This document shows, in pieces, positions 19,929-28,471 of a stretch of 64,000 nucleotides of DNA. The notes under the pieces were generated by a model. The model searched no databases. It was given only the letters and a program-made list of their open reading frames with translations, and was not told where the DNA came from. Position 1 is the first letter of the stretch; every line of letters begins with the position of its first letter. A program made the translations under genes and the position numbers. The stretch lies in contig JAEUJZ010000092.1 in the NCBI GenBank assembly GCA_016794505.1, forward strand, positions 62,001-126,000, written 5' to 3'. This stretch comes from Myxococcales bacterium. Lineage in GTDB: Bacteria; Myxococcota_A; Polyangia; Palsa-1104; JAEUJZ01.

Positions 19929-22181
19929 ATGTCGCAGACAGATAAAACGATCCATTCCCCCGCCGCCCTGACCCAGCATTCAGCGCCGAGCCAAGCCCCG
20001 CAGAGCAGACGCCCAGTGGGCGCCCATGGCCACGAGCACACCGGGCGGCCGAGCTTTTGGCACGGCGCCGGGGGAGCGCCAGACATCGCGGCCCGTGTCT
20101 TGAATCATTGGAGTACGCCCGCTGCGCTGGGAGCGGGGACGCCGTCGCCTTTCGTACCCGGAAGGGCGGACGCAGCAGCGCTGGGGCAGCCTGCGTCCAG
20201 TGGGGCGCCTGGCGGTGCCAGCCCGGCCCAGAACGGCGGGGACGCGGCAGCTTGGCAAGCCAGCTTGCAAACAGCCGAGCCCTTGCAGACTGGGCTTGCC
20301 CTGGACGAGTGCAGCGAAGCTGGGTTTGCTCGCGAGTGGCCATCGGACCGGTCCCCGTTTCTGCCCAGCGGACAAGGCAGCGCGGTTCAGCAGCTCCTGC
20401 TTCCCATGAGCCAGCTCTTTGGTCTGGAGCTTCGCGACGTGCGCCTGACCCCCGCCGGGGACGATGGCCTGGTGCGGGCGGGCCAGGCCGTGGCCACACG
20501 GGACGAGGTTCGCTATGACCCGGCTCGCCTGGATCCCAGCTCGCGCAGCGGGCTGCAGCTGCTCGGGCACGAGCTAGCCCATGTCGTGCAGCAGCGACGC
20601 GGCCAGCAGCAGGCGGATCGCGTGGACGCTGGCCTGGCTGCCCCGACGGGGGAATTCCCCGACGCGGCGTCGACCGACGAAGACTCTGCCCGGCGCCGCC
20701 AGCTAGAGACCGAAGCCGACGAGGCTGGACAGCGGATCGCCGATGGACAAGCCGCCCACGTAGCCAGCGCCGCCCAGACCCCGCTGCGTCAGTTCAAAGA
20801 GACCGTCGATGTGCTCAGCTGGCCGCAGGCCCTGCGCTCCTCTGAGACCTCGGCAGCGACGAAACAAGCGATCTGTACCCAGATTGCGGACAATCGAACC
20901 AAGGTCGATGTCAGCATGCTGCGCAGCGCGAAGAATGGCTATTTCTATGGTGGTAAAGATCTGGCCAAACCCAAGAAAAAGATGGCCCTGGAAAACAAAA
21001 AAGATCGCACGGATGCCGAGCGGGTCATGTTGATTATCGCCAAAGAGCTTGAGAAAGAAGGCGGATATTCTTCGATTAATAGCTATGACAATCAGAAATT
21101 CACCTGGGGACGTGGTTTTTCGGCGCTAGGCGATCTGCCCAAGGTCCTAAAGACGGTCTTTGCGGACGCAAAATTGAGTGCGACCTTTCTTTCGCACGGC
21201 ATTCGCTACAGCACACAATTTGAGATCGTTGATACTCAAAATCAAAGCATTGTTACCGGTGCTGACGCGCTGAATGAATTATCAAAAAATCAGTCCCTGC
21301 TTGGCGTCTTTGTGCACGTGGCCGAGGACACTTCAGCAGAGCCAGGAAGCGACTCGCCAGCCCAGAAAGTCGCCGATGCCCAGTGGGATCAGCTTGAAGC
21401 TGGACCGTTCCGAGCCCCCGATTTTGTGCATGCCTGGAAGGACGATCGGCTGGTGGCCTTTGTCGCTCATTTGGTTCATTGGCTGCCTAAAGTTCCATGG
21501 TCACGCTATGCCGCGGTCACAGATATCGCAGGTGCGCTCGACACCTGGCTGCAGCATATTGGCACAGTCGGTGGAATCACCCATAAAGCGGGGTGTGGCG
21601 CAGTTGTAATCTCCGATTCTGCGCGCAAAAACTTAATGGAGGCTTTCGGTAGCCGCATTGCCGGTGAATACATTACTTCAATTTGTCAATATCCAATCCC
21701 ATATACCAAAGAACAACTCAATACTGAATCGGCTCTCAGTGGCAAGTATCTGTTCTCGAAGGGAGAGACGCCTGGAAAGGATGGTTATTATGTGTACCCT
21801 GACATGCCGAAGATTCATGGAAACGATGGCAAAGAGCAAAACGACGAAACGAGCCAATCGTCCATTTATCACTATTTTCACACCCTACATCAGCTATCGA
21901 TGCCGGACGTGATTGCCAAGCTGGGACAGCGCAGCAGTGCCGAACGCAGCGACTTGTTGGCGCGATACACGTTTGATCCCACGCTGGGCACGCGCTGCCG
22001 GGCGGCCCTGCGCACACTCGCCCTGCAACCCACGAGCGAAGCCGACTTGATTGATGTCGCGGCGGACCCCGACTTTGCTGCGCTGAGCGCCGACGAGCAA
22101 CAGCACCTGCTGGGCCTGATGAAAAAGAAGCTGCCCAAGCCCAAGAAGCCGCCCGCCTCGCCAGGAAGCAAGCGCCAGTAA
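19929..22181 (+). CDS. eCIS-type DUF4157 protein with lysozyme-like region
   Basis: 750 residues from ATG 19929; the frame is open upstream to 19653 but that part is composition-driven and overlaps the divergent gene. A disordered Ala/Gly/Pro-rich N-terminus leads to a shortened DUF4157 domain ending in GHELAHVVQQRRG (His214, His218). The metal-like HExxH is kept. Residues about 366-420 contain EKEGGYSSINSYDNQKFTWG, which resembles the catalytic region of lysozyme-like hydrolases; Glu377 is a candidate catalytic residue (inference). The C-terminus ends in a Lys/Pro tail. The middle part (20880-21900) is much more AT-rich than the DUF4157 part, as in its divergent partner. Confidence 0.83.
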   Translation: MSQTDKTIHSPAALTQHSAPSQAPQSRRPVGAHGHEHTGRPSFWHGAGGAPDIAARVLNHWSTPAALGAGTPSPFVPGRADAAALGQPASSGAPGGASPAQNGGDAAAWQASLQTAEPLQTGLALDECSEAGFAREWPSDRSPFLPSGQGSAVQQLLLPMSQLFGLELRDVRLTPAGDDGLVRAGQAVATRDEVRYDPARLDPSSRSGLQLLGHELAHVVQQRRGQQQADRVDAGLAAPTGEFPDAASTDEDSARRRQLETEADEAGQRIADGQAAHVASAAQTPLRQFKETVDVLSWPQALRSSETSAATKQAICTQIADNRTKVDVSMLRSAKNGYFYGGKDLAKPKKKMALENKKDRTDAERVMLIIAKELEKEGGYSSINSYDNQKFTWGRGFSALGDLPKVLKTVFADAKLSATFLSHGIRYSTQFEIVDTQNQSIVTGADALNELSKNQSLLGVFVHVAEDTSAEPGSDSPAQKVADAQWDQLEAGPFRAPDFVHAWKDDRLVAFVAHLVHWLPKVPWSRYAAVTDIAGALDTWLQHIGTVGGITHKAGCGAVVISDSARKNLMEAFGSRIAGEYITSICQYPIPYTKEQLNTESALSGKYLFSKGETPGKDGYYVYPDMPKIHGNDGKEQNDETSQSSIYHYFHTLHQLSMPDVIAKLGQRSSAERSDLLARYTFDPTLGTRCRAALRTLALQPTSEADLIDVAADPDFAALSADEQQHLLGLMKKKLPKPKKPPASPGSKRQ

Positions 22182-22231
22182 GGCCGCCAAGGGCCAAACG
22201 ACGGACGGGCTGCGCGGCGGTTTGCCGCCCC

Positions 22232-22267
22232 AGCGCGGTCAGCGCGGTCAGCGCGGTCAGCGCGGCC
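22232..22267. repeat. 9-bp tandem repeat, four copies
   Basis: Three exact copies of AGCGCGGTC are followed by a fourth, AGCGCGGCC. They lie in the 137-bp gap between two convergent genes. The array could vary in copy number by slippage. No function is apparent. Confidence 0.85.
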
Positions 22268-22318
22268 AAGCTGAGCGCAGGCGCGGCTTGGCGCTGCCTT
22301 CTGCGACTGGGCCCCCGG

Positions 22319-23956
22319 TCATGTCGTGCGCGGGTCCCAGATCGCGATGGTGCCGTCATAGCCCGCGCTCGCCACGCTGCCATCGGCGAGCACGACGAGG
22401 CTGCGGACAAAGTTCGGGTGCGATCCAAGCTGCGGCGGCTGCGCCGGCTGTAGGCAAGCACCGACGAGCCGCGTCCGTGCGATGCGCCCATCTTCGCCGG
22501 CTGACAGGACGTGGCCTGACTGCGTTGTGCAGACCGCATAGATCTCGCCGCGATGCACGGCGCAGGTGGCCTGTGGGCGCAGCGGGAAGTCGCCCTCGCC
22601 CTCGGTCAGCCACACCAGGTGACCATCGCTGCAGCCGGCCACGATGCCCGGCGAGCGCTGCCCTGGCTGCGCGTCCAGGCCCGCGCAATCGGCCAAGGCA
22701 TGCACCGCGCCATGACCGAGCGCGCACTCGGCCAGCAGCGACCGACTGGCCAGATCCCACAGGCGCAGGCAGCCATCTTCCCCCGCAGAAAGCAGGCGCC
22801 CTCGCGGACGCGGCAAGAGCGCCCACACCCACCCGCCGCGCGGCGGCAGGACCGACGCTGGATCGAGCGATGGGCCCAGGCGCTGGTGCGGCGGCCGGCC
22901 ATCGAGCGCACGCAGCGACCGACGATCGAACAGATAGATCCCACCATCGGCACAGCCTGCCGCGACGAACGCCGGACGGCAGTCGGCGAAGCTCAGCACG
23001 GCGGCAGGAAGCTCGGCGAGAGGCGTCGATTCGCCGCGCTGCAGATCGTGCAAGAACACCGCATGATCGCGTCCGCCGCTGAGCAGGCGCATCATCGACG
23101 TCGAAGCGCCATCGCTTACAGGGCACAGGCTGCTGATCGAGCCGCGGTGCCCCGTAAAGCAGGCCCGCTGCTCACCGCTTGAACGCTGGAAGATGCGCAG
23201 CGTCCGATCGCGCGAGCCACTGGCCAGCTCGCCGTGCGGCAGCGCTGCCAGCGCAAAGACATAGCCCCGGTGCCCTCGGAGGATCTGCGCTGGCTCGCGT
23301 CGATTGGGATCGCGCGCTGTGGGCTCGATCGCGGCTGCGATGCAGGCGCGCTGATACATCACATCGGTGCGCAGCACGTGCTTTTCGCCCTGGTGGACCG
23401 GCTCGCCGTCGTGCCACAGGCGGTGCTCAAAGACGATGGCCCGTCCGATGCGTGGCGTCACGCCACCCAGCAGGCCGCCGCTGCGCTCGGAGTAAAAGCG
23501 CGTCTGTCCTCCGACCCGCGCCGGATCGTCGTCAAGATAGACCTGCAAGGTGAGGATCGAGCGCCGATCCGGCCCCGGCTCGTGCGCGCCATCTTGATGA
23601 ATGCGAAAGCCCTGGCCATCGCGATAGCGACAAAAACGAAAGCGGCTGTTCAGTCCGCACAGCGTCCAGGTGTTGCCCTCGGCGTCCGTCAGCTGGGCCG
23701 GCAAGAGCGAGCCCAGCTCAGCAAACAGCGCAGAGGCAAGCTCGGCATCGTCGTAGACCCGGCGATCGTTGTTGCGATACGAGGGCGGATAGTCGTCCGC
23801 GGTGGCGCAAAAGCCCAGCGCGCGGGCCTGCTCCTGAAGCAGCTGGCAGCGCTGCGCACTCAGCGCAGCCTCGATCAAGAACACGACGCCTGGGCAGGCA
23901 AAGGGCACGGGCACTCGCTGACGCCCCAGTGCGTGATCCATCGTGCTGCGATCCAT
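22319..23956 (-). CDS. 2OG-Fe(II) oxygenase (prolyl-4-hydroxylase-like) fused to WD40 propeller
   Basis: About 545 residues from ATG 23956, which has GGAGA about 10 nt upstream; ATG 23974 is an alternative and the frame stays open to 24265. Residues about 20-205 form a double-stranded beta-helix oxygenase. The iron triad is His120 and Asp122 (HQDG) with distal His182 (LWHDGEPV), and Arg196 (VLRTD) should bind 2-oxoglutarate. Residues about 215-545 contain seven WD40 blades, e.g. ILRGHRGYVFALA, LLSAGEDGCLRLWDL and VASAGYDGTIAIWDPR. No signal peptide is seen. The propeller may present a protein substrate to the hydroxylase. The fusion is unusual for bacteria. It converges on the DUF4157 gene to its left. 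Confidence 0.9.
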   Translation of the reverse strand: MDRSTMDHALGRQRVPVPFACPGVVFLIEAALSAQRCQLLQEQARALGFCATADDYPPSYRNNDRRVYDDAELASALFAELGSLLPAQLTDAEGNTWTLCGLNSRFRFCRYRDGQGFRIHQDGAHEPGPDRRSILTLQVYLDDDPARVGGQTRFYSERSGGLLGGVTPRIGRAIVFEHRLWHDGEPVHQGEKHVLRTDVMYQRACIAAAIEPTARDPNRREPAQILRGHRGYVFALAALPHGELASGSRDRTLRIFQRSSGEQRACFTGHRGSISSLCPVSDGASTSMMRLLSGGRDHAVFLHDLQRGESTPLAELPAAVLSFADCRPAFVAAGCADGGIYLFDRRSLRALDGRPPHQRLGPSLDPASVLPPRGGWVWALLPRPRGRLLSAGEDGCLRLWDLASRSLLAECALGHGAVHALADCAGLDAQPGQRSPGIVAGCSDGHLVWLTEGEGDFPLRPQATCAVHRGEIYAVCTTQSGHVLSAGEDGRIARTRLVGACLQPAQPPQLGSHPNFVRSLVVLADGSVASAGYDGTIAIWDPRTT

Positions 23957-23979
23957 CGGTTCGGATTTCTCCATCGCAA

Positions 23980-24007
23980 CGGGCCCTGCGCATCGGGCCC
24001 TGCGCAT
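23980..24007. repeat. 14-bp tandem duplication
   Basis: The sequence CGGGCCCTGCGCAT occurs twice head-to-tail, just upstream of the chosen start of the oxygenase-WD40 gene. Because 14 is not a multiple of 3, copy changes would shift any frame read through it. This favours a translation start downstream of the repeat. Confidence 0.8.
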
Positions 24008-24268
24008 CGGTTCAAAACGTGGGGCCGGCCTCGACACCAAAGTCCCGCGTCGCTGCCCTACCCGCCCGTCCAGATCGAAAACGCGCACCAGCGACCGGAC
24101 TGCCTGAGCCCCCAGCCAGGAGGCAGCGATGCCGCAGATCGTATCGCGAAACACGACGTGCTGGGGACCGCGGGTCGAGCGAGGGGTCGGGCCCGGTCTG
24201 CAGCAGGCAGGACGAAGCGCCCCTGGCTCCTTCTTGAAGCCAGAGCGGCCGCGAAAAATATTCACGTA

Positions 24269-24294
24269 GAAAACACGTTTTCGCAGAAATTTCT
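24269..24294. promoter_or_regulatory. Paired palindromes upstream of sigma-54 promoter (possible activator sites)
   Basis: GAAAAC-AC-GTTTTC at 24269-24282 is a perfect inverted repeat with 6-bp arms. AGAAATTTCT at 24285-24294 is a perfect 10-bp palindrome directly after it. They sit about 40-65 bp upstream of the -24 element, where enhancer-binding proteins of sigma-54 promoters often bind. Their use as such is inferred from position. Confidence 0.4.
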
Positions 24295-24334
24295 GGAAAT
24301 AGCGGTATTTTCATGTTGCAGCATAGTCAAGTAC

Positions 24335-24349
24335 TGGCACGAATATTGC
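24335..24349 (+). promoter_or_regulatory. Sigma-54 (RpoN) -24/-12 promoter
   Basis: TGGCACG-AATA-TTGC matches the sigma-54 consensus TGGCACG-N4-TTGC at every core position, with the required GG-N10-GC spacing. Transcription would start near 24361 and run rightward towards the giant-protein operon at 24893, leaving a leader of about 530 nt. It lies in AT-rich non-coding DNA, which lowers the chance of coincidence. Confidence 0.6.
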
Positions 24350-24892
24350 CTCCAATGCAAGGTGCTGTGCGCGCAGCATCAGATTGCTGGGTACCTCGAT
24401 GACTCCCGTAGGGGATGAGTGTCTTTATCGCCGGAGTATCCACTAGATAAAATATCACATGACTCTTAATTAAAGAAGGAAAACAAATCCCAAAATATTC
24501 GCGCTCAAACTGCAGCAAGAAAAACGCCTGCACTTGCAGTGGATGAACGACGTTGCGAGTGATCAAGATGAGGCAGACACACTACAGGCTGACGCGATGC
24601 CCATAAAGGCATTTCACGTTGCGCTACTTTGTTTATATCCCGCGCGTGCATGGGTTTGAGTCTTGGATTCTGCGCACAGATGGCAGTCCATATGAGTCCT
24701 ATAGTATCCGCGATTCATTCCCTGCCACGTGGTGCGCGCTGCCTGTGTGTGCGAAGGATACTGAGTTTCCGATTGTCCTGGTTTAATGGGCATAGCCAAA
24801 GAAGGCTCTTTGGCGGATAAAACAGCGCGGCGACGAAGGGCTGCGGTTCGTTTGCGCGATGCCGGCGATGCTCGCTCGGCAGGAGGCCGTTC

Positions 24893-27800
24893 ATGTCATC
24901 TCTTGTGTTTCGCCTGCTCCGTCCCGCGGACCTGTTGGATCTGCAGGTGACTGCGGTCGGTCTTACGCGTTCGAACGTCGACGGCAAGCCGGTCCTTGTC
25001 GCAGAGCCGGGGGGAAAAGCCCGGCTGATTGTGTCGTTTCCGCCGCAGCACATGGCCGAGAGCGCCACCTACGCCGTCGAGAAGCCGCCTGGCGAGACGA
25101 CGACGCCAAAGGTTCCCGAGTGGTATCGCGATCCGCTGACGGGCGCGTACAGCTACAAGGAAACCGTTGCGCAGCCGGTCGAGTCGGAAGAGGCGGTGCC
25201 GATCACGGTGCGTTCGGCGCAGCGCAGCCGCTTGGTGTTCGCAGTTCCCGACGGAGAGCGTATCGACTTCACGACCGAAGGGGTGCTGTCGGCGCTCCGT
25301 CGGTTCAAGCTCGTCGTGGCCCCAGCGGCCCGGCCGCGACCCAGCGTGCCCCGACTGCCTTTGGCGGGAAGCCGCCCGCTGGCCACGCTGCCTGGCGTGG
25401 GAACGCTTCATCTGTTCGACGACGGCCGCTTCGTCCTGTCCGACGCCGAGAACACGCCGCCGAGCACGCCAGCCCCAAGCACGACGCTGCGGCGCTTGTC
25501 CTTGGGCCGTTCGTTGGCCCTGTCGCGGGCCCTGCTGGGCCGTGAGGCGATTCGCGATTCGTTCGAGACGCTGCCGCCGCTGGAGCGGCTGCCGGATGTG
25601 CGCAAGCCGACGGGCGACGAGACGGCGATCGAAGCCCCGTGGCGGCTGTTTCTGTCCCCAAGTGAGCTGGGAGGCTTTGCCCATAGCTCGCAGCCCGTGC
25701 GCTCGCTGCAGCATCGAAATCTCGTCGAGCTTTGGCACACGCGACTGGGAGTCCGAGCAGAGAGCGGCTCGCGGCGCTCTATCCGCATTGACGAAGGGCG
25801 CCATCCGCAGCGCCTGGTGCGGGCCATCTGGGCGCGCGACCAAGAAAAAATGACCGAGCCGACGTCGCACAGCGATGCCGGCTTTCGCACTTCGCTCGAC
25901 TCGCTGGACCGGTTCATTCTGGTGCGCCAGTCCGCAGGCGACGCGCAGGTCGCCAACGTGCGGCCCGAGCCGATCGACGTGCAGCAGCTTATGTTGTCGT
26001 CGCTGGGGGCTTGGCTGAACCTGCACGGCGTGTGGAACACAGAGCCCTATAGCGAAAGAGAGCTGGCGGGGATCCTGTCGTGGGATCACGTGGCGCCGAT
26101 GGGGCGAGACCAGTTCGTGCGCGTGGTGTATCCGGGCCTGCTGTATCCGTTTGGCCATCGCGCGGCGCTGGTCAAGGTCACCGAGCGCAAGATCGCAAGC
26201 GCAGTCAATCCACAGGCCCGTCTGTATCAGCGCAAGTTCCTGGTGATTGGCGAGCCGGATCGCGGCTACGTCGATCGCGCGTTGCCGTTTCTGCGCGTGT
26301 CGGTGCGACCGCTGACGACGCCGGATCTGGCGGACCCTGGGGCGGCGACAGCGGGTGCAAGCAACGGCGCAATCAGCGGGCAAGAGGTGTTTTGGCCATC
26401 GCTGGCCGCGAACCAGAAGCTGTCGTTTGTGCTGGATGCGCTGGATCAAGACGGGCGCGCGGTGCGGCTGAAGACACCGCTGATCTTCGTCGCAGAGCAC
26501 AAGGCCAAAGACCCAGCGGTGCAGGCCACGCTGAAGACCGAATGGGCCAAGCTGGCTGCCATCGCCGCGGGAGGTCAGCGGATCTCGTTCGCGCCATCGG
26601 AAGAAGATCGCAGCGGCCCCACGACGCTAGAAACGCAGTCGCTCAGCGTCGAGGTCAAGAGCTGGTCCAGCGATGTGATTCCGCGACCGCGTCCGCTGCT
26701 TAAGCAAGCGTCGGTCGTCATCCCGGCGATGCGGCAGCTTACGCCGACGGCTGCTGCGGTCAGCGTCGCCTATGCCGATGGCTACGTCGCGGGGGGCTTC
26801 CAAGGCGGCGCCGAGGTCTTTATGAAGATCGTCGGCGACACCGCGAAAGTCAGCTTCGCGGGCGCCACCGATCGAGCCGGTGGCTTCTTGCAGCCCGATC
26901 TGCCGGTGCGTGGTCTTTCGCGCAAGCTGGGTCTGTCCAGCAATGAGACGGGCGCGTGGCCGCTCTACAACAAAGAGAGCTTTCCGACGGATCTTCTGCC
27001 GAAGCTCTTTGGGCTGATTCCGCTCAGCGAGATTCTAAACCTGGGTGGCCTGGACGATGCGCCGACGTTTGTGCAAGAGCTCAGCGATACGATCTCGACC
27101 TTCCTGCGCGATCTTCAGACGCTGCGAGATCTGCTGGCGCAGGCGATCACGCAAGGCGCTGCGAGTCTTTCTGCGCTGAAGCAAGCGATCCACAACGCCG
27201 TCACGGATCTGCCCGCGGCGATCGAGGCGCTGTTTCAAGCGACGGATTTCGAGTCTGCGAAGACCGCATTTGAAAGCGCGATTGCGGAGCTTCGCGAGAC
27301 GCTGACATCGCTGAAAACGGCGCTCTCTGGCCTGCCCTTGCCGGTTGCGCTCGTCGAAAAAGCAGTCGCCAAGATCGCCAGCCTGCTCGACGTGATGTCC
27401 GACATCGACCGGTTTGTAAAAGAGTGCCTGAGCTTTGCGCAGGGACTCTTGCCGCGCGATGGCAGCGTGCGGGCTCGCTTCGAGTGGCGCGCCCCCATCA
27501 AGCCGTGGCCATCCGCGTCGGCTCCGATCTTTGATCCAGGGGACGAAAACAGCCTGGTGCTGGCGGTGGAAGCGGCGGCGAGCGGCTCGGCTGCGGGCGC
27601 CTATGTGCTGGCAGAGCTGCGCAACTTCCAGCTGAACTTGGTGCCGGGCTTTGAGCTGATGCAGCTGGGCTTTGAGCGCATCGCGTTTCGCTGCGGCACA
27701 GCGCGCTCGCCTGAAGTCGACGTCGTCCTGAAGAACAAAGAGTTCCTCGGGGTCCTTGGCTATCTGGCCAAGCTGTCCGAGTGGATTCCCATGGATGGCT

Positions 27801-28468
27801 TTTCGGATCCGCCATTTTGCGATGTCAGTGCCGAGGGGGTTCGCGTCGGATTCACGCTGGCGCTGCCCAGCATCGCAGTCGGCGTGTTCAGCCTGGAAAA
27901 CATCAGCCTGGGATCGGATATCCACGTCCCGTTCCTAGGCGAAGCGATCACCGTCGGATTCAACTTCTGCAGCCGCGAGAAGCCCTTCGTTCTTACGGTC
28001 TGCTGCCTTGGCGGGGGCGGCTTTGTCTCGCTGCGCTTGTCCGCAGAGCGACTGGTCCTTTTGGAAGCAGCGCTTGAGGCGCGAGCCCAGCTCGGCGTCG
28101 ACTTCGGTGTCGCCTCTGGATCGATCTCGGCTGCCATTGGCGTGTATCTGCGTCTGGAAGGAAAGGGTGGCTCGCTCACCGGCTATTTCCGGCTGCGCGG
28201 CGAGGTCAACGTCCTTGGAATCGTCTCGGCCTCGATCGAGCTGTACTTGGAGCTGGTCTACGAATTCGAGACCGGCAAGCTGGTTGGGCGGGCGCGGCTC
28301 ACCATCGAGGTCGAGGTCTTTTGCTTCAGCGTCTCGGTCTCGTTCGAGGTGGAGCGCCGCTTCGCCGGCTCATCCGGCGACCCAACGTTCCTGGAGCTTC
28401 TCGGCGCCGATGTCAACCAAGCCAACGAGCGCTGGTCGACGTACTGCCTTGCCTTTGCGGGAGCGTAA
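24893..28468 (+). CDS. Giant protein of unknown function, first gene of two-gene operon
   Basis: 1191 residues, started at ATG 24893 after GGAGG. No signal peptide or membrane helix is visible, so it is probably cytoplasmic or exported without a Sec signal. Three regions can be seen. Residues 1-720 are mixed alpha/beta and contain AGATDRAGGFLQPDLPVRGL. Residues about 724-855 are strongly helical and probably coiled coil (LRDLQTLRDLLAQAITQ). Residues about 870-1180 are regular alternating beta strands (GYFRLRGEVNVLGIVSASIE) with several cysteines, resembling a long lipid-binding or barrel-like sheet. I do not recognise a named family. The next gene begins 3 nt after its stop. Confidence 0.85.
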   Translation: MSSLVFRLLRPADLLDLQVTAVGLTRSNVDGKPVLVAEPGGKARLIVSFPPQHMAESATYAVEKPPGETTTPKVPEWYRDPLTGAYSYKETVAQPVESEEAVPITVRSAQRSRLVFAVPDGERIDFTTEGVLSALRRFKLVVAPAARPRPSVPRLPLAGSRPLATLPGVGTLHLFDDGRFVLSDAENTPPSTPAPSTTLRRLSLGRSLALSRALLGREAIRDSFETLPPLERLPDVRKPTGDETAIEAPWRLFLSPSELGGFAHSSQPVRSLQHRNLVELWHTRLGVRAESGSRRSIRIDEGRHPQRLVRAIWARDQEKMTEPTSHSDAGFRTSLDSLDRFILVRQSAGDAQVANVRPEPIDVQQLMLSSLGAWLNLHGVWNTEPYSERELAGILSWDHVAPMGRDQFVRVVYPGLLYPFGHRAALVKVTERKIASAVNPQARLYQRKFLVIGEPDRGYVDRALPFLRVSVRPLTTPDLADPGAATAGASNGAISGQEVFWPSLAANQKLSFVLDALDQDGRAVRLKTPLIFVAEHKAKDPAVQATLKTEWAKLAAIAAGGQRISFAPSEEDRSGPTTLETQSLSVEVKSWSSDVIPRPRPLLKQASVVIPAMRQLTPTAAAVSVAYADGYVAGGFQGGAEVFMKIVGDTAKVSFAGATDRAGGFLQPDLPVRGLSRKLGLSSNETGAWPLYNKESFPTDLLPKLFGLIPLSEILNLGGLDDAPTFVQELSDTISTFLRDLQTLRDLLAQAITQGAASLSALKQAIHNAVTDLPAAIEALFQATDFESAKTAFESAIAELRETLTSLKTALSGLPLPVALVEKAVAKIASLLDVMSDIDRFVKECLSFAQGLLPRDGSVRARFEWRAPIKPWPSASAPIFDPGDENSLVLAVEAAASGSAAGAYVLAELRNFQLNLVPGFELMQLGFERIAFRCGTARSPEVDVVLKNKEFLGVLGYLAKLSEWIPMDGFSDPPFCDVSAEGVRVGFTLALPSIAVGVFSLENISLGSDIHVPFLGEAITVGFNFCSREKPFVLTVCCLGGGGFVSLRLSAERLVLLEAALEARAQLGVDFGVASGSISAAIGVYLRLEGKGGSLTGYFRLRGEVNVLGIVSASIELYLELVYEFETGKLVGRARLTIEVEVFCFSVSVSFEVERRFAGSSGDPTFLELLGADVNQANERWSTYCLAFAGA

Positions 28469-28471
28469 GCC

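Larger units (their letters stand above)
23957..24892. other. Long intergenic region with sigma-54 promoter and palindromes
   Basis: About 940 bases without a convincing gene, from the start of the oxygenase gene to the start of the 1191-aa gene. The left third is GC-rich and contains a tandem duplication; from about 24250 it is AT-rich. It holds two palindromes, a sigma-54-type promoter, and then about 530 nt of untranslated leader before the giant-protein operon. A 38-codon frame at 24543-24659 lacks a Shine-Dalgarno and is not called. Confidence 0.6.

Noticed and set aside
23234-24418. 394-codon plus-strand frame opposite the oxygenase-WD40 gene
   Set aside because: It is antisense to a gene with clear oxygenase and WD40 motifs, and no motif is seen in it.
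24543-24659. 38-codon frame in the leader of the giant-protein operon
   Set aside because: No Shine-Dalgarno and no similarity recognised; kept only as a possibility.
24896-26500. 534-codon antisense frame opposite the first giant gene
   Set aside because: High GC keeps antisense frames open. It has no ribosome site and is rich in Arg/Gln/His, unlike real proteins here.
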